Of a DNA stretch of 64,000 nucleotides, positions 52,178-62,815 are shown one piece after another. The stretch covers positions 1 through 64,000 of the forward strand of contig NZ_JARVSF010000019.1 in the NCBI RefSeq assembly GCF_030209355.1, in the 5' to 3' direction. This DNA comes from Pseudarthrobacter sp. fls2-241-R2A-127 (lineage in GTDB: Bacteria; Actinomycetota; Actinomycetes; Actinomycetales; Micrococcaceae). The position numbers and the translations under genes were made by a program. The notes beneath the pieces are model-generated. The model was not told the origin of the DNA. It made no database searches and worked only from the letters and a program-made list of their open reading frames with translations. Within the stretch, counting starts at the first letter, position 1, and each line of letters begins with the position of its first letter.

Positions 52178-52888
52178 TCAGCGCTTTTCAGCCGTCCGCA
52201 GCACATAGCCCACGCCGCGCTTGGTCTGGATCAGGGCCGGGGCTTCGGGGTCGATGTCCACCTTCCGCCGGAGGTAGGAAATGTAGGACTCCACGATGGA
52301 CGCATCGCCGTTGAAGTTGTATTCCCACACGTGGTCCAGGATCTGGGACTTGGACAGGACCCGGTTGGGGTTGAGCATGAGGTAGCGCAGGAGTTTGAAC
52401 TCGGTGGGGGAGAGCTCAATGACCGTGCCGCCGCGGCGTACCTCGTGTGCGTCGTCGTCGAGCTCAAGGTCGTCAACACGGATGATCGCGTCGTCATCCA
52501 GCAGTGGCTGGGTCCGGCGCAGCACGGCGCGGATCCGGGCCACTACCTCGTCCAGGCTGAACGGCTTGGTGACGTAGTCGTCGCCGCCCACCGTCAGGCC
52601 GGTGACTTTGTCTTCCGTGTCGTCCTTCGCTGTCAGGAAAAGGACCGGGAAGTGCTTTCCGGCGGCGCGCAGGCGGCGGGTAACGGTGAACCCGTCCATA
52701 TCCGGGAGCATGACGTCCAAGACCGCCAGATCGGGCGCCTGGGTGTCCGCGGCAGCCAGGGCGTCGCGCCCGTTGGCTGCGGAGACAACTTCAAAGCCTG
52801 CGAACCGGAGGGACGTGGAGAGAAGCTCGCGGATGTTGGGTTCATCATCGACGACGAGCAGCCTGGCTTCGGGACCGTTCTTGTTCAT
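52178..52888 (-). CDS. OmpR-family response regulator
   Basis: A 236-residue response regulator. The receiver domain has LVVDDEPN and phosphoacceptor Asp58 (VLDVMLPDMDGF), Thr/Lys switch residues in FLTAKDD and GGDDYVTKPF, and the C-terminal winged helix with ELSPTEFKLLRYLMLNPNRV. ATG at 52888 gives a normal start; the reading frame upstream has no ribosome site. It is the first gene of the pair with the kinase. Resemblance is to TrcR/TcrA-type actinobacterial regulators. The target genes are unknown. Confidence 0.92.
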   Translation of the reverse strand: MNKNGPEARLLVVDDEPNIRELLSTSLRFAGFEVVSAANGRDALAAADTQAPDLAVLDVMLPDMDGFTVTRRLRAAGKHFPVLFLTAKDDTEDKVTGLTVGGDDYVTKPFSLDEVVARIRAVLRRTQPLLDDDAIIRVDDLELDDDAHEVRRGGTVIELSPTEFKLLRYLMLNPNRVLSKSQILDHVWEYNFNGDASIVESYISYLRRKVDIDPEAPALIQTKRGVGYVLRTAEKR

Positions 52889-52961
52889 GCTCCCATCATG
52901 CTCCCAGTCTCTGGGAGTTGTCTGGATATTCGTTGTGAGCATGATGGTGGTGGGCTTATGG

Positions 52962-53462
52962 TCACCAGCCCATCGTTCCCGGCTCTCCTTTGAAGGGCCC
53001 GACGATCCGCTGGGTAATCCAGCCGCCGTAGAAGCGGCCGGGCTGCGGAAGCACGCGTTCACCGTCCACCTCGCAGTAATCCATCCTGCCCGCGTAGACG
53101 GCCACCCAGCCTGCCAGGGCCTCGAATCCGGACGACGGTTCGGGATAGGACCAGGCGGCCCCGTCGGCTTCCACCCCGCCGCCGTGGACGGTCAGGTACT
53201 CAGCCGAGCCCTTGAACTCACAAAAACTGCTGCCGGCCGCCGGCTCCAGCGACCCCGGCACGAACGCAGACCTCGGCAGGTAATAGACCGGCGGGTGGCT
53301 GGTCTCGAGGACACGCAGCGAATCGGTGGTGTCGGCGATCAGCTCACCGCCCAGGACGATCCTTATCCGTTCGGTACTGGGTTCGATCCGCGGCGGGCGG
53401 GGGTACTCCCAGACCGATTCCTGGCCGGGCCCGGGGACGGCGGGAATAATGCGCATGCTCAT
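52962..53462 (-). CDS. DUF427 domain protein
   Basis: A 166-residue protein of the DUF427 family, small beta-rich proteins common in actinobacteria and fungi. Typical segments are RIRIVLGGELIADTTDSLRVLETSHPPVYY and FCEFKGSAEYLTV, and AWSYPEP. It starts MSMRII or two residues later. No biochemical function is known. It lies 74 bases from the response-regulator gene and is transcribed in the same direction, so it could be read from a common promoter region. Confidence 0.88.
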   Translation of the reverse strand: MSMRIIPAVPGPGQESVWEYPRPPRIEPSTERIRIVLGGELIADTTDSLRVLETSHPPVYYLPRSAFVPGSLEPAAGSSFCEFKGSAEYLTVHGGGVEADGAAWSYPEPSSGFEALAGWVAVYAGRMDYCEVDGERVLPQPGRFYGGWITQRIVGPFKGEPGTMGW

Positions 53463-53627
53463 GCATCCAGTGTCCCCCCAATCCGTGGCTTGCGGCGCAT
53501 GGCGGCGGGAACCGAAATCAGGGTGAGAACGTTCATCGTCCCATCCCTTCCGCCGTCAGGGGCGCGGGAATACAGTGTTGATTCCCGGACTCCATCGCTC
53601 CTGGCCCATGTGAAGGGATTGACCATC

Positions 53628-53885
53628 ATGACTGATCTGAGCGCATCTGAAAACACCACAACCAAGGACCGCAGCATCCGCGACTGGGCGGACCTGGCGG
53701 AGGAAATGTGGTCCTACCTCACCGGCAAGGGTGCCGCCATCAACTACCAGTTCGTGGACATGACCATCGAGGTGCCCCGCGATATTGGTCCTGATGCGCC
53801 GCGGGCCACCTGGAAGCTCAACGGCAGCCTGCGGGTCACCACCAGCGACAAGGATGCCGCCGGATCCGATCTGAACCGTGGCTGA
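53628..53885 (+). CDS. Small conserved-looking protein of unknown function
   Basis: An 85-residue protein starting at ATG 53628 after GAAGGGATTGACC. It is neither membrane-bound nor secreted by appearance. Its middle, DWADLAEEMWSYLTGKGAAINYQFVDMTIEVPRDIGPDAP, suggests a helix followed by strands. No family was recognised. It ends five bases before the FHA gene, and the two are surely one operon, so a partner role is likely. Confidence 0.7.
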   Translation: MTDLSASENTTTKDRSIRDWADLAEEMWSYLTGKGAAINYQFVDMTIEVPRDIGPDAPRATWKLNGSLRVTTSDKDAAGSDLNRG

Positions 53886-53890
53886 ACGCC

Positions 53891-54760
53891 ATGGCTGAGT
53901 ACCGGTTGGACGTGGACCTGGACTTCTCCTTCTCGGATGAGTCCGGGGCAGTCACCCGGGGAACTGCCACCGCGGCCGGCACGGAGGTGACGGTGTCGCT
54001 CGCGGACCTGGCCCCGTTGGCAGGAGGCGGACTGCCCTCCCTGGACGAGGTGAAGCCCTTCGCCGAGGTCCTGGCACGGAAAGGCATCCGTGTCCACGTC
54101 TCCGGTCCGGACGGAAACCTCATCAGCCTGGGAGCAGTGGACAGTCCCGCATCGCAGCGGCTGGTCACCAGGTCCCCGCATATCAAGCTGGGGAAGCTCG
54201 GTAACCTCCTGCCGCTGCTCCGGCAGGGACGGCGCCGGCCAAAGGGCATTCCACTGTTGCCGCCTGCCACACCTTTGCCCCTGCTCCCCACGGTGAGGCG
54301 GCGTATTCCCCGCCGCATCACCACCACCCACTACACCAGGGGGAGCGGGCGGCCACGGCTGATCTTCGTGCAGGACGCCACCACCTGGACAGGCCAGATC
54401 CCCCGTGAGGTGGCCTTGTCGGGCGAGGTCACCACGATCGGAAGCAACCCGGGGTCCGATATCCGGCTCGAAGGCCTGGAGGGGCTGCACGCCGAGATCA
54501 GGCACGACGAGCAGGACGAGTATGTCCTGGTGCCGCACGGCCCCGTCAGCGGAAGCGTTGCCACCAGCGGCCCTTCCCTGCTCAGGACCGGCGCCCGGAT
54601 GCAGATGGGCCAGTGGTGCCTGGCGTTCTTCCGGGAAGAGTTCGCAGACCACGGCCGCCCTTACGGCGGCCGCAGCGGCGGCGAACTTGCCTACGAGCGT
54701 CCGCAGTTCGATCCGCGGACCGGAACCATGGAACGCGACAGCTCGTATGGCGTGAGCTGA
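53891..54760 (+). CDS. FHA domain protein
   Basis: A 289-residue protein. The first about 95 residues form a beta-rich module of unknown type (MAEYRLDVDLDFSFSDESG). A basic Pro/Arg-rich linker (LRQGRRRPKGIPLLPPATP) leads to a C-terminal FHA domain (about 165-255) with TTIGSNPGSDIRLEGLEGLHAEIRHD, which holds the Ser and His typical of phosphothreonine recognition, though the usual GR turn is replaced by GS. It may read Ser/Thr-kinase signals. The upstream small gene is its operon partner. Confidence 0.82.
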   Translation: MAEYRLDVDLDFSFSDESGAVTRGTATAAGTEVTVSLADLAPLAGGGLPSLDEVKPFAEVLARKGIRVHVSGPDGNLISLGAVDSPASQRLVTRSPHIKLGKLGNLLPLLRQGRRRPKGIPLLPPATPLPLLPTVRRRIPRRITTTHYTRGSGRPRLIFVQDATTWTGQIPREVALSGEVTTIGSNPGSDIRLEGLEGLHAEIRHDEQDEYVLVPHGPVSGSVATSGPSLLRTGARMQMGQWCLAFFREEFADHGRPYGGRSGGELAYERPQFDPRTGTMERDSSYGVS

Positions 54761-54782
54761 CAGTGTGGGGGGCTGCCGGACC

Positions 54783-56429
54783 CTATCCGGCGGCCTCCAC
54801 GTCCTTGGCGTCCATGATCCGGTAGGCGTACCCCTGTTCGGCCAGGAACCGCTGGCGCTTGGCCGCGAACTCCTGGTCCAGGGTGTCCCGGGCCACCAGT
54901 GAGTAGAACCGTGCAGCCCGGCCGTCCTTTTTGGGCCGCAGGAGGCGCCCCAGCCGCTGTGCCTCTTCTTGCCTGGACCCGAAGGAGCCTGAGACCTGGA
55001 TGGCCACCGAGGCTTCGGGCAGGTCGATCGAGAAGTTGGCCACCTTGGACACCACCAGGGTCTGCAGCTCACCGGCACGGAATGCGTCAAAGAGTTTCTG
55101 GCGGGCCTTCACGGGGGTGTCGCCCTTGATTACGGGTGCCTGCAGGCGCTCGCCGAGTTCGTCCAGCTGGTCGATGTACTGGCCGATCACCAGCAGCTGC
55201 TCACCGGCGTGGCGTGCCACCAACTGCTCCACCACCCGCGTCTTCGACTCGGAGGTGGCGCACAGCCGGTACTTGTCGGCGTCCTCGGCCATGGCGTAAG
55301 CAACCCGTTCGTCCTGCGGCAGGTCGACGCGCACCTCCACGCAGTCCGCCGGGGCGATGTAGCCCTGCGACTCGATGTCCTTCCAGGGCGCGTCATAGCG
55401 TTTGGGCCCGATCAGGCTGAAAACCTCGCCTTCGCGGCCGTCCTCCCGGACCAGGGTGGCCGTCAGGCCAAGGCGGCGGCGGGCCTGGAGGTCGGCGGTC
55501 ATCCTGAAGATCGGTGCCGGCAGGAGGTGGACCTCGTCGTAGATGATCAGCCCCCAGTCGTGGCCGTCCACCAGTTCCAGGTGCGGGTAGATGCCGCCGC
55601 GCTTGGTGGTGAGCACCTGGTAGGTGGCAATGGTTACGGGCCGGACTTCCTTCAAGGCGCCCGAGTATTCGCCGACCTCTTCTTCGGTGAGGGAGGTGCG
55701 CCTGATGAGTTCGTCCTTCCACTGCCGGGCGGCAACGGTGTTTGTGACCAGGATGAGCGTGGTGGTGGAGCCGGTGGCCATCGCGGCGGCCCCCACCAGC
55801 GTCTTGCCGGCACCGCAGGGCAGTACCACCACACCGCTGCCGCCAGCCCAGAAGTTTTCGCTGGCCAGGCGCTGGTAGGGGCGCAGCTGCCAGCCGTCCT
55901 CGTTGAGTGATATCAGGTGCGGGGTGCCGTCCACGTAGCCGGCCAGGTCCTCCGCCGGCCAGCCGATCTTCAGCAGCAGCTGCTTGAGCTGGCCGCGCTG
56001 GGAAGCGTGCACTACCACCGTTTCGCCGTCGATCCGCGGCCCCAGCAGCGGCGCGATCTTCTTGGCCCTGATGACTTCCTCGAGCACGGGGTAGTCATCG
56101 GTCCGCATCACCAGCCCGTGGCGCGGGTCCTTTTCCAGGCGCAGCCGGCCGTACCGGGACATGGTTTCGGCCACGTCCACCAGGAGCGAATGCGGCACGG
56201 GAAAACGGGAGTATTTAAGGAGTGCGTCCAGCACCTTTTCCGCGTCCAGCCCGGCGGCGCGGGCGTTCCACAGGCCCAACGGGGTCAGCCGGTAGCTGTG
56301 CATGTGCTCGGGGGCCCGCTCCAGCTCCGCGAACGGCGCGATGGCGTGCCGCGCCTCGGTGGCCAGCTCGTGGTCCACTTCGAGGAGGATGGTCTTGTCG
56401 CTCTGGACGATCAGGGGTCCGTCGGTCAC
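54783..56429 (-). CDS. XPB-type DNA repair helicase
   Basis: A 548-residue superfamily 2 helicase of the bacterial XPB group, matching the family's usual length of about 549. GTG at 56429 is the start. It has an N-terminal damage-recognition-like domain, Walker A VLPCGAGKTLVG, DEVH box IIYDEVHLLPA, motif III GLTATLVREDG, and motif VI QRLGRLLRPK. Known XPB helicases unwind DNA 3'-5'. Upstream, 13 bases away, ends the helicase-associated gene, forming a stable operon. Confidence 0.93.
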   Translation of the reverse strand: MTDGPLIVQSDKTILLEVDHELATEARHAIAPFAELERAPEHMHSYRLTPLGLWNARAAGLDAEKVLDALLKYSRFPVPHSLLVDVAETMSRYGRLRLEKDPRHGLVMRTDDYPVLEEVIRAKKIAPLLGPRIDGETVVVHASQRGQLKQLLLKIGWPAEDLAGYVDGTPHLISLNEDGWQLRPYQRLASENFWAGGSGVVVLPCGAGKTLVGAAAMATGSTTTLILVTNTVAARQWKDELIRRTSLTEEEVGEYSGALKEVRPVTIATYQVLTTKRGGIYPHLELVDGHDWGLIIYDEVHLLPAPIFRMTADLQARRRLGLTATLVREDGREGEVFSLIGPKRYDAPWKDIESQGYIAPADCVEVRVDLPQDERVAYAMAEDADKYRLCATSESKTRVVEQLVARHAGEQLLVIGQYIDQLDELGERLQAPVIKGDTPVKARQKLFDAFRAGELQTLVVSKVANFSIDLPEASVAIQVSGSFGSRQEEAQRLGRLLRPKKDGRAARFYSLVARDTLDQEFAAKRQRFLAEQGYAYRIMDAKDVEAAG

Positions 56430-56442
56430 GCGGGGTAATCCT

Positions 56443-58920
56443 TTACTGCCGCAGTTCCTCGGCGGCTTCGATATCGATGATGCGGTGGACGGACAGGACC
56501 CGTTCAGTTTCCTTGGCGGGATCGAAAACGCGGACCCGGCCACCGCTGACAGACAGCGGAACAACCACTTCAGTGCTGGCATTCCCCAGGCTGTCCACCA
56601 CGTTCATGTGGATCCGCTGCTTCAGCCGGATGGCCCGCTGCAGCGCTTCCAGGCCCAGCTGCGTGGCGGTTTCGCTGCCCGTTGCAGGTCCCGGGGAGTG
56701 GCCGACGGCGTCACGCGCCTGGCGCAGGAGGTGCAGCTGGGCGTCCACATCCTCTGCCGCGGGTGCCAGCCGCGGTGCGGTATAGACGGGCCGGAGGTTT
56801 TCAGGCGGTGAGGCAGCGCGGCGGAGATGGGCGGCAGGTTCGGTGCCGTCCACGGCGGGGGAGAGGCCCAGGCTGCGGAGCGCGGCGGCTACGTCGCGCT
56901 GTGGAGCCGACGACGCCACGACGGTGGGAGCAAGCCTGACCAGCCCAAGCTGGACTGCTTTCGGCCCGGCCAGCAGTTGGGCGAGCATCGCCTCATCGTC
57001 GCTTTGGATGAAGCTCGTGGCCTGCCCCACGCGCAGCCGGCCGTGCCGCGAGGCGGTGTCTTCCACCAGGTACTCCAACGGTTGCGGCACGGCGGTGGCC
57101 GAGTGTTCGCGCAGGAAGCGCAGCAGGGCGGGGGCGTCGTAGCCGTCGTCGAGTGCCCGTTTGATGGACTCGGCGGAGAACCGGTAAATGGTGGCCGGTC
57201 CCTGCCCCTCGGCATCGGCCATCACCAGCAGTTTTTCGGTGAGCGCGGGGGCCAGGTAGCCGGGCGCGACGGCGGTCAGGTCCGCTTGGAGCAGTACATG
57301 GTTCAGGGCCGCCGGGAGGTGCTCGCCCAGGATGGCAAGGGCGGCGTCGGGATGGTCTTCGGCGTACGCGCTTCCCAGCTGGCTCAGCGCGCCGGACCCC
57401 ACGAGGCCCAGCAGCTCGGCCTCGGCCAGGACGCCGCGGATCAGGGAACTGAACCGCCTGGCCATCCGCGGTTGTGACCATTCCGCCCGCTGCAGGACCG
57501 CGGCGGCATCGAGTATTGGTGCAGTGCCGTCCGGAGCGGATGCCTCGCACGTCAGTTCATGCAGGATTTCCAGGATGCGTTTACGGACCACCGGGGCATC
57601 GGGCCGCTGCGCCCCGGCGGACAACGCTGCGATGGTGGTGCCGGACGCAGACCTGGCGGCCGGCGTACCGGGCGACGTGCTGGATGGTTGGCCCACCATT
57701 GAGGGGACGCGCTCACTGGCAAGCCAGGCGTTGACCAGCCACAGCCATTGTTCCTGCCTGGGCAGGACAAGCCACTCCAGCTGGGGCGGCTGCACCCAGG
57801 ACGAGGAATCGACGTCAAGGCGGATCAGGCCGGCCAGCCCGGCCAGTTCCAGCAGCCGTCCCACCGCGCCCTGGTCGGTCCGCAGCTGTTCGGAGAGGCG
57901 GCGCATTTCCCGCACTCCCACCCCGCCGCTGCGCAGGGTGGCCAGCGGCTGTTCCCGGACGGCATGCAGCAGTTCGGAAACAAGCCGCAGGGTTTCCGAA
58001 ATCGCGCTCAGGGCAGCGTTCCTTCGCAACGCAGCAGTGGTCCGGCCAAGCTCCGGAACCGGTGGCGCAAGGGTGAAGTCGTCGATGATGGCACCGCCGC
58101 GGAGCGCCAGCCCCACACTGTGCGGCAACTCGACGTGCGCGGCGTCCAGCGGGACCAGCAGTCCGCGGGCAAGGAGCCAGTCCACCGGGCCGACGTCGGC
58201 CGGTTCCGTCAGGACCGAGGCCTTCCGTTGCGCCTGGGGGACGGCACCCATGGCCCAGTTCCGGAACCTGGCGAGCAGCGCCGTCGTCCGTTCCGGGGCG
58301 CCGGCGAGGATGTCCTTGAGTGACTCCGGGGATGATGTCCAGTGCTGGAGTGCCAGTGCCGCTTCCATCGGGGTGGTGGCCTCCTGGATGGCGAAGCCGC
58401 TGCGATGCAATTCGGTGACCAGCGGCACTGCCCGCTGGGCGAACGCCGGTTGGAGGCGCACCAGTTCCGTGTAGCTGCGGCCCAGGCCGGCCGGGTAGAT
58501 TCCCACCACGTCGTTGAGGGCGCCCGCCGGGAGGAAGAACGATTCTCCGGACGCTGCGGGCGGTGCGCCGTGTGGTGGTGCGGCCGGGTGCACCAGGGCA
58601 AGTTCCTGCAGGGTTCCCAGGATTTGCTGGACGGTGGCCAGGGACGAACCCCGGATCAGTTTTTGCAGGCCTTCCGCGGACGCGCTGTGGCCGGTGTCGG
58701 TATTGGTGCACAGATGCAGGGTCTCGAGCACCTGCATCTGGGGCCGGTTGAGCCGTTCAAGGGCCCGCTGGACGCTGACCCGCGAGCTGGCCCGCGCCGC
58801 CAGCGCCGCGAAATCCGGAACGGAGGGTGAGATCAGGTCCGGCCGCGCGGCGAACAGCGCCCGCAACGAGTCGTCGCTGCGTGCCTCCAGGTCCTTGCCG
58901 AGCGCACGAATGAGGGACAT
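56443..58920 (-). CDS. Helicase-associated protein (XPB/Ssl2-like N-terminal family)
   Basis: An 825-residue protein starting MSLIRALGKDLEARSDD at 58920; an upstream in-frame start at 58977 lacks support. The family (helicase-associated or XPB-Ssl2-like) has no helicase motifs of its own. Visible parts are an N-terminal winged-helix-like region (RALERLNRPQMQVLETLHLC) and a C-terminal part ending RVFDPAKETERVLSVHRI, related to WYL-type regulators. It is always found beside XPB in actinobacteria and is thought to partner it, but its activity is unknown. Confidence 0.85.
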   Translation of the reverse strand: MSLIRALGKDLEARSDDSLRALFAARPDLISPSVPDFAALAARASSRVSVQRALERLNRPQMQVLETLHLCTNTDTGHSASAEGLQKLIRGSSLATVQQILGTLQELALVHPAAPPHGAPPAASGESFFLPAGALNDVVGIYPAGLGRSYTELVRLQPAFAQRAVPLVTELHRSGFAIQEATTPMEAALALQHWTSSPESLKDILAGAPERTTALLARFRNWAMGAVPQAQRKASVLTEPADVGPVDWLLARGLLVPLDAAHVELPHSVGLALRGGAIIDDFTLAPPVPELGRTTAALRRNAALSAISETLRLVSELLHAVREQPLATLRSGGVGVREMRRLSEQLRTDQGAVGRLLELAGLAGLIRLDVDSSSWVQPPQLEWLVLPRQEQWLWLVNAWLASERVPSMVGQPSSTSPGTPAARSASGTTIAALSAGAQRPDAPVVRKRILEILHELTCEASAPDGTAPILDAAAVLQRAEWSQPRMARRFSSLIRGVLAEAELLGLVGSGALSQLGSAYAEDHPDAALAILGEHLPAALNHVLLQADLTAVAPGYLAPALTEKLLVMADAEGQGPATIYRFSAESIKRALDDGYDAPALLRFLREHSATAVPQPLEYLVEDTASRHGRLRVGQATSFIQSDDEAMLAQLLAGPKAVQLGLVRLAPTVVASSAPQRDVAAALRSLGLSPAVDGTEPAAHLRRAASPPENLRPVYTAPRLAPAAEDVDAQLHLLRQARDAVGHSPGPATGSETATQLGLEALQRAIRLKQRIHMNVVDSLGNASTEVVVPLSVSGGRVRVFDPAKETERVLSVHRIIDIEAAEELRQ

Positions 58921-58930
58921 CAGTCCAACG

Positions 58931-59164
58931 TTACCGCGCGTCCCGCCTTCCCGCCCGCCGCCGGGCGGCCACGCCATCGAGGACCAGCAGCAGCATCAGG
59001 ATGAAGGCCGCCGGCAGGCCGTACAGAGCTGAGTAGGTTACCCAGGTGGGAGCGACGGACCCCGCGAAGGCAAGCGCCATGACCGTTCCCACAGCTACCA
59101 GGGAGAGCAGGGCAATAACGGCTGCGAGCACCATCAGGGGCCGGCGGAAACGCAAGGGTGTCAT
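58931..59164 (-). CDS. Small membrane protein, first gene of the XPB operon
   Basis: A 77-residue protein with two hydrophobic helices (LMVLAAVIALLSLVAVGTVM and a second around residues 42-62, LPAAFILMLLLVLDGV) and a basic C-terminus (AARRRAGRRDAR). It lies 10 bases upstream of the 825-residue gene start, so it heads the operon. No family was recognised. Confidence 0.68.
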   Translation of the reverse strand: MTPLRFRRPLMVLAAVIALLSLVAVGTVMALAFAGSVAPTWVTYSALYGLPAAFILMLLLVLDGVAARRRAGRRDAR

Positions 59165-59387
59165 GGAGGTAACGCTACAGCGGCGTCCGGCGTGCCGCTA
59201 AAGCCCGGGGCTTGCGCCCGGGGCGGAACAGTGCCGCCGGAAGCGTGATTAGGGCATGCGGCAGGATAACCTTGAAGCATACAGACCAACACGGTTTGCA
59301 GGCGCCATACCTTGAACCCGCACAACACTGCGGATGCGGTGGCATCTGGCCGTGTCTCATGACAGCAGAACGAAGAAGGTTGATTAC

Positions 59388-59771
59388 GTGCCTACCGGCA
59401 AGGTCAAGTGGTATGACAAGGACAAGGGCTTTGGGTTCCTCGCGGGCGAGGACGGCCAGGAGGTCTTCCTGCCGAAGTCGTCGTTGCCCGAGGGTGTAAC
59501 GGAGCTCAAAGCCGGCACCCGCGTGGAGTTTGGCGTCGCGGACGGCCGCAAGGGCGCCCAGGCGCTGGGCCTGCGGGTGCTGGACAAGACCCCGTCCATT
59601 GCCAAGGCCAAGCGTCCCAGCGCCAAGGACCTCGCGCCACTGGTGCAGGATCTGGTGACCGTTCTGGACAACCTGTCCGGGACGCTTTCCAAGGGCAAGT
59701 ACCCGGACGGCAACAAGGGCAAGGCAATTGCCGCCGCCCTGCGCAAGGTTGCCGACGAGCTGGACGTCTAG
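59388..59771 (+). CDS. Cold-shock domain protein with C-terminal helical extension
   Basis: A 127-residue protein. Residues 1-65 are a cold-shock domain (PTGKVKWYDKDKGFGFLAGEDGQEVFLPKSSLPEG), with the usual KGFGF motif but VFLPKSSL in place of FVHxSAI. Residues 70-127 form a helical extension (KDLAPLVQDLVTVLDNLSGT...GKAIAAALRKVADELDV). GTG at 59388 follows AGAAGG. It lies six bases before the DUF3027 gene. RNA binding is likely; the extension may mediate dimer or protein contacts. Confidence 0.85.
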   Translation: MPTGKVKWYDKDKGFGFLAGEDGQEVFLPKSSLPEGVTELKAGTRVEFGVADGRKGAQALGLRVLDKTPSIAKAKRPSAKDLAPLVQDLVTVLDNLSGTLSKGKYPDGNKGKAIAAALRKVADELDV

Positions 59772-59777
59772 GCGCCG

Positions 59778-60281
59778 ATGAACCCCCAAGCTGAACAACC
59801 GGGCATCGCCCCGCAGGAGCAGGCTGCCAAGGCTGCGCCAAAGCGCAAGCCCGGGGTGCCGGTATGGCGGACGGGTAAGCCGGACGCGTTCCTCGCTGCC
59901 GCTGTTGATGCTGCCCGGACCGCGGTGGAGGGCATCACGCCGGCCGGCACCATCGGGCGGCACCTGGGTGCCAAGAGCGAGGGTGACCGGTTGGTCACGC
60001 ACTTGTTCGAGTCCCGGCTGGCCGGGTACGGCGGCTGGCAGTGGTATGCGGTGCTGACGCGCAACTCCCGCTCCAAGGTGGTTACCGTCAATGAGCTGGG
60101 CCTGCTGCCGTCCGAGGAGTCGATCCTCGCTCCGGAGTGGGTGCCGTGGGCCGAACGCGTGCGGCCCGAAGACGAGCAGCAGCAGGAACCTGAACCGGCA
60201 CGGCAGGACGAGCCGCCCGCAGGGGAACAGGGGACCGGGGATGACGGGCCGGCCGACGACGACGCGCAGCCTGAAGACTAG
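59778..60281 (+). CDS. DUF3027 domain protein
   Basis: A 167-residue protein of the actinobacterial DUF3027 family. The core is DAARTAVEGITPAGTIGRHLG, THLFESRLAGYGGWQWYAVL and LGLLPSEESILAPEWVPWAERV; the last 40 residues are acidic and disordered-looking. The family appears coupled with cold-shock-domain proteins in actinobacterial genomes, as here. No function is known. Confidence 0.87.
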   Translation: MNPQAEQPGIAPQEQAAKAAPKRKPGVPVWRTGKPDAFLAAAVDAARTAVEGITPAGTIGRHLGAKSEGDRLVTHLFESRLAGYGGWQWYAVLTRNSRSKVVTVNELGLLPSEESILAPEWVPWAERVRPEDEQQQEPEPARQDEPPAGEQGTGDDGPADDDAQPED

Positions 60282-60300
60282 CCAGGAACTTCCAGCCACA

Positions 60301-60343
60301 CACTAAAGGCGCCGCCCGGGTAATCCGGGCGGCGCCTTTAGTG
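60301..60343. terminator. Bidirectional terminator between DUF3027 and serC
   Basis: CACTAAAGGCGCCGCCCGG (60301-60319) pairs perfectly with CCGGGCGGCGCCTTTAGTG (60325-60343), a 19-bp stem with a five-base loop. It ends both convergent genes. Confidence 0.85.
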
Positions 60344-60355
60344 TTGGTGCCGGGC

Positions 60356-61758
<1,403 letters not shown>

Positions 61759-62460
61759 ATGACGGATCTGATCGACACTACGGAGATGTACCTCAGGACC
61801 ATCCTGGAGCTTGAGGAAGAGAACATCGTTGCCCTCCGGGCCCGTATCGCCGAACGCCTGCGCCACTCGGGGCCTACCGTTTCCCAGACTATCGGCCGGA
61901 TGGAGCGCGATGGCTTGGTTGTCGTTTCCGGTGACCGGCACCTGGAACTCACCGATACGGGCCGTAAGCGGGCCACGGAGGTCATGCGCAAGCACCGGTT
62001 GGCCGAGCGGCTGCTTGCCGACGTAATTGGCCTGGACTGGGCCTACGTCCATGACGAGGCCTGCCGCTGGGAACACGTCATGAGCGAGCGGGTGGAGCGG
62101 CGCATTTACGAGTTGCTGGACCACCCCACAGAGTCGCCCTACGGCAACCCCATCCCGGGCCTTGCTGCCTTGGGCGGGCAGTCCGGGGCCGGATTCGGCG
62201 ACGGCGCCATCAGCCTGGTGGAGGCCATGAAGGCCTACGGGCCCGCGTCCGCAGTAACCATCAGCCGGCTGGCCGAACCGATCCAGGTGGAGCCGGAACT
62301 GCTGACCCAGCTCGACGAAGGCGGGATCCGGCCCGGCGCTGCTGTGTCACTGGAACGGGTGGGTGACTATATCTCGGTACGGGTGGCAGGAATCGAGGGA
62401 GCGCTGGAGCTTCCGCCTGAGGTAGCCGCGCACGTTTTCGTCGCCGTGAACCAGGCCTGA
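61759..62460 (+). CDS. DtxR/IdeR family metal-dependent repressor
   Basis: A 233-residue regulator. The N-terminal winged helix-turn-helix is [18 protein letters not shown]...[20 protein letters not shown], the dimerisation and metal-binding domain contains the conserved [27 protein letters not shown], and a C-terminal SH3-like domain ends with [15 protein letters not shown]. In this family Fe(II) or Mn(II) activates repression of metal uptake genes. A full C-terminal SH3-like domain favours the DtxR/IdeR branch over MntR. Its targets are not visible in this window. Confidence 0.93.
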   Translation: MTDLIDTTEMYLRTILELEEENIVALRARIAERLRHSGPTVSQTIGRMERDGLVVVSGDRHLELTDTGRKRATEVMRKHRLAERLLADVIGLDWAYVHDEACRWEHVMSERVERRIYELLDHPTESPYGNPIPGLAALGGQSGAGFGDGAISLVEAMKAYGPASAVTISRLAEPIQVEPELLTQLDEGGIRPGAAVSLERVGDYISVRVAGIEGALELPPEVAAHVFVAVNQA

Positions 62461-62579
62461 CGCCGGCTTTCCATACCCCACCCAAGGGTTTCCAGACAAA
62501 GATAACGGAATTGTTACCAAGGGTCTTAAGCCCCTATAGTGGGATCCAGCGTTGATACTTAAGTGTTACCTGATCCGGA

Positions 62580-62808
62580 GCCGAGCTCTGCCAGCGGGCC
62601 AGGTGTACGAGTCGTTACTGGCAGAGGCGGGGGAACCACAACCGGCAGCGGGGGACTGCCTTGGGGTGAAGTCCGTCAGCAGCAAGCCTCTCCAGTGAAG
62701 GATTCTTCCGGGAATACCCCTGCGCAGAAGTTTGCCCGTGACGGGCCGGGTCTTTGATCTCTCTGACCCGAATCCGACAGCTAACTCCGCAGGCTATTCC
62801 AGAGAGGA
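62580..62808 (+). ncRNA. c-di-AMP riboswitch (ydaO-yuaA type), first copy
   Basis: The 355-base leader before the M23 gene has the ydaO hallmarks GGGGGAACC (about 62630), CTTGGGGTGAA (about 62660) and CCGAATCCGACAGCTAAC with GCAGGC (62769-62793). CTCTGCCAG (62586-62594) can pair with CTGGCAGAG (62620-62628). CTCTCTG (62759-62765) pairs with CAGAGAG (62800-62806), burying the Shine-Dalgarno GAGAGG (62802-62807). The family binds cyclic di-AMP and usually turns off cell-wall or osmotic genes. Ends are approximate. Confidence 0.9.
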
Positions 62809-62815
62809 ACCCTTC

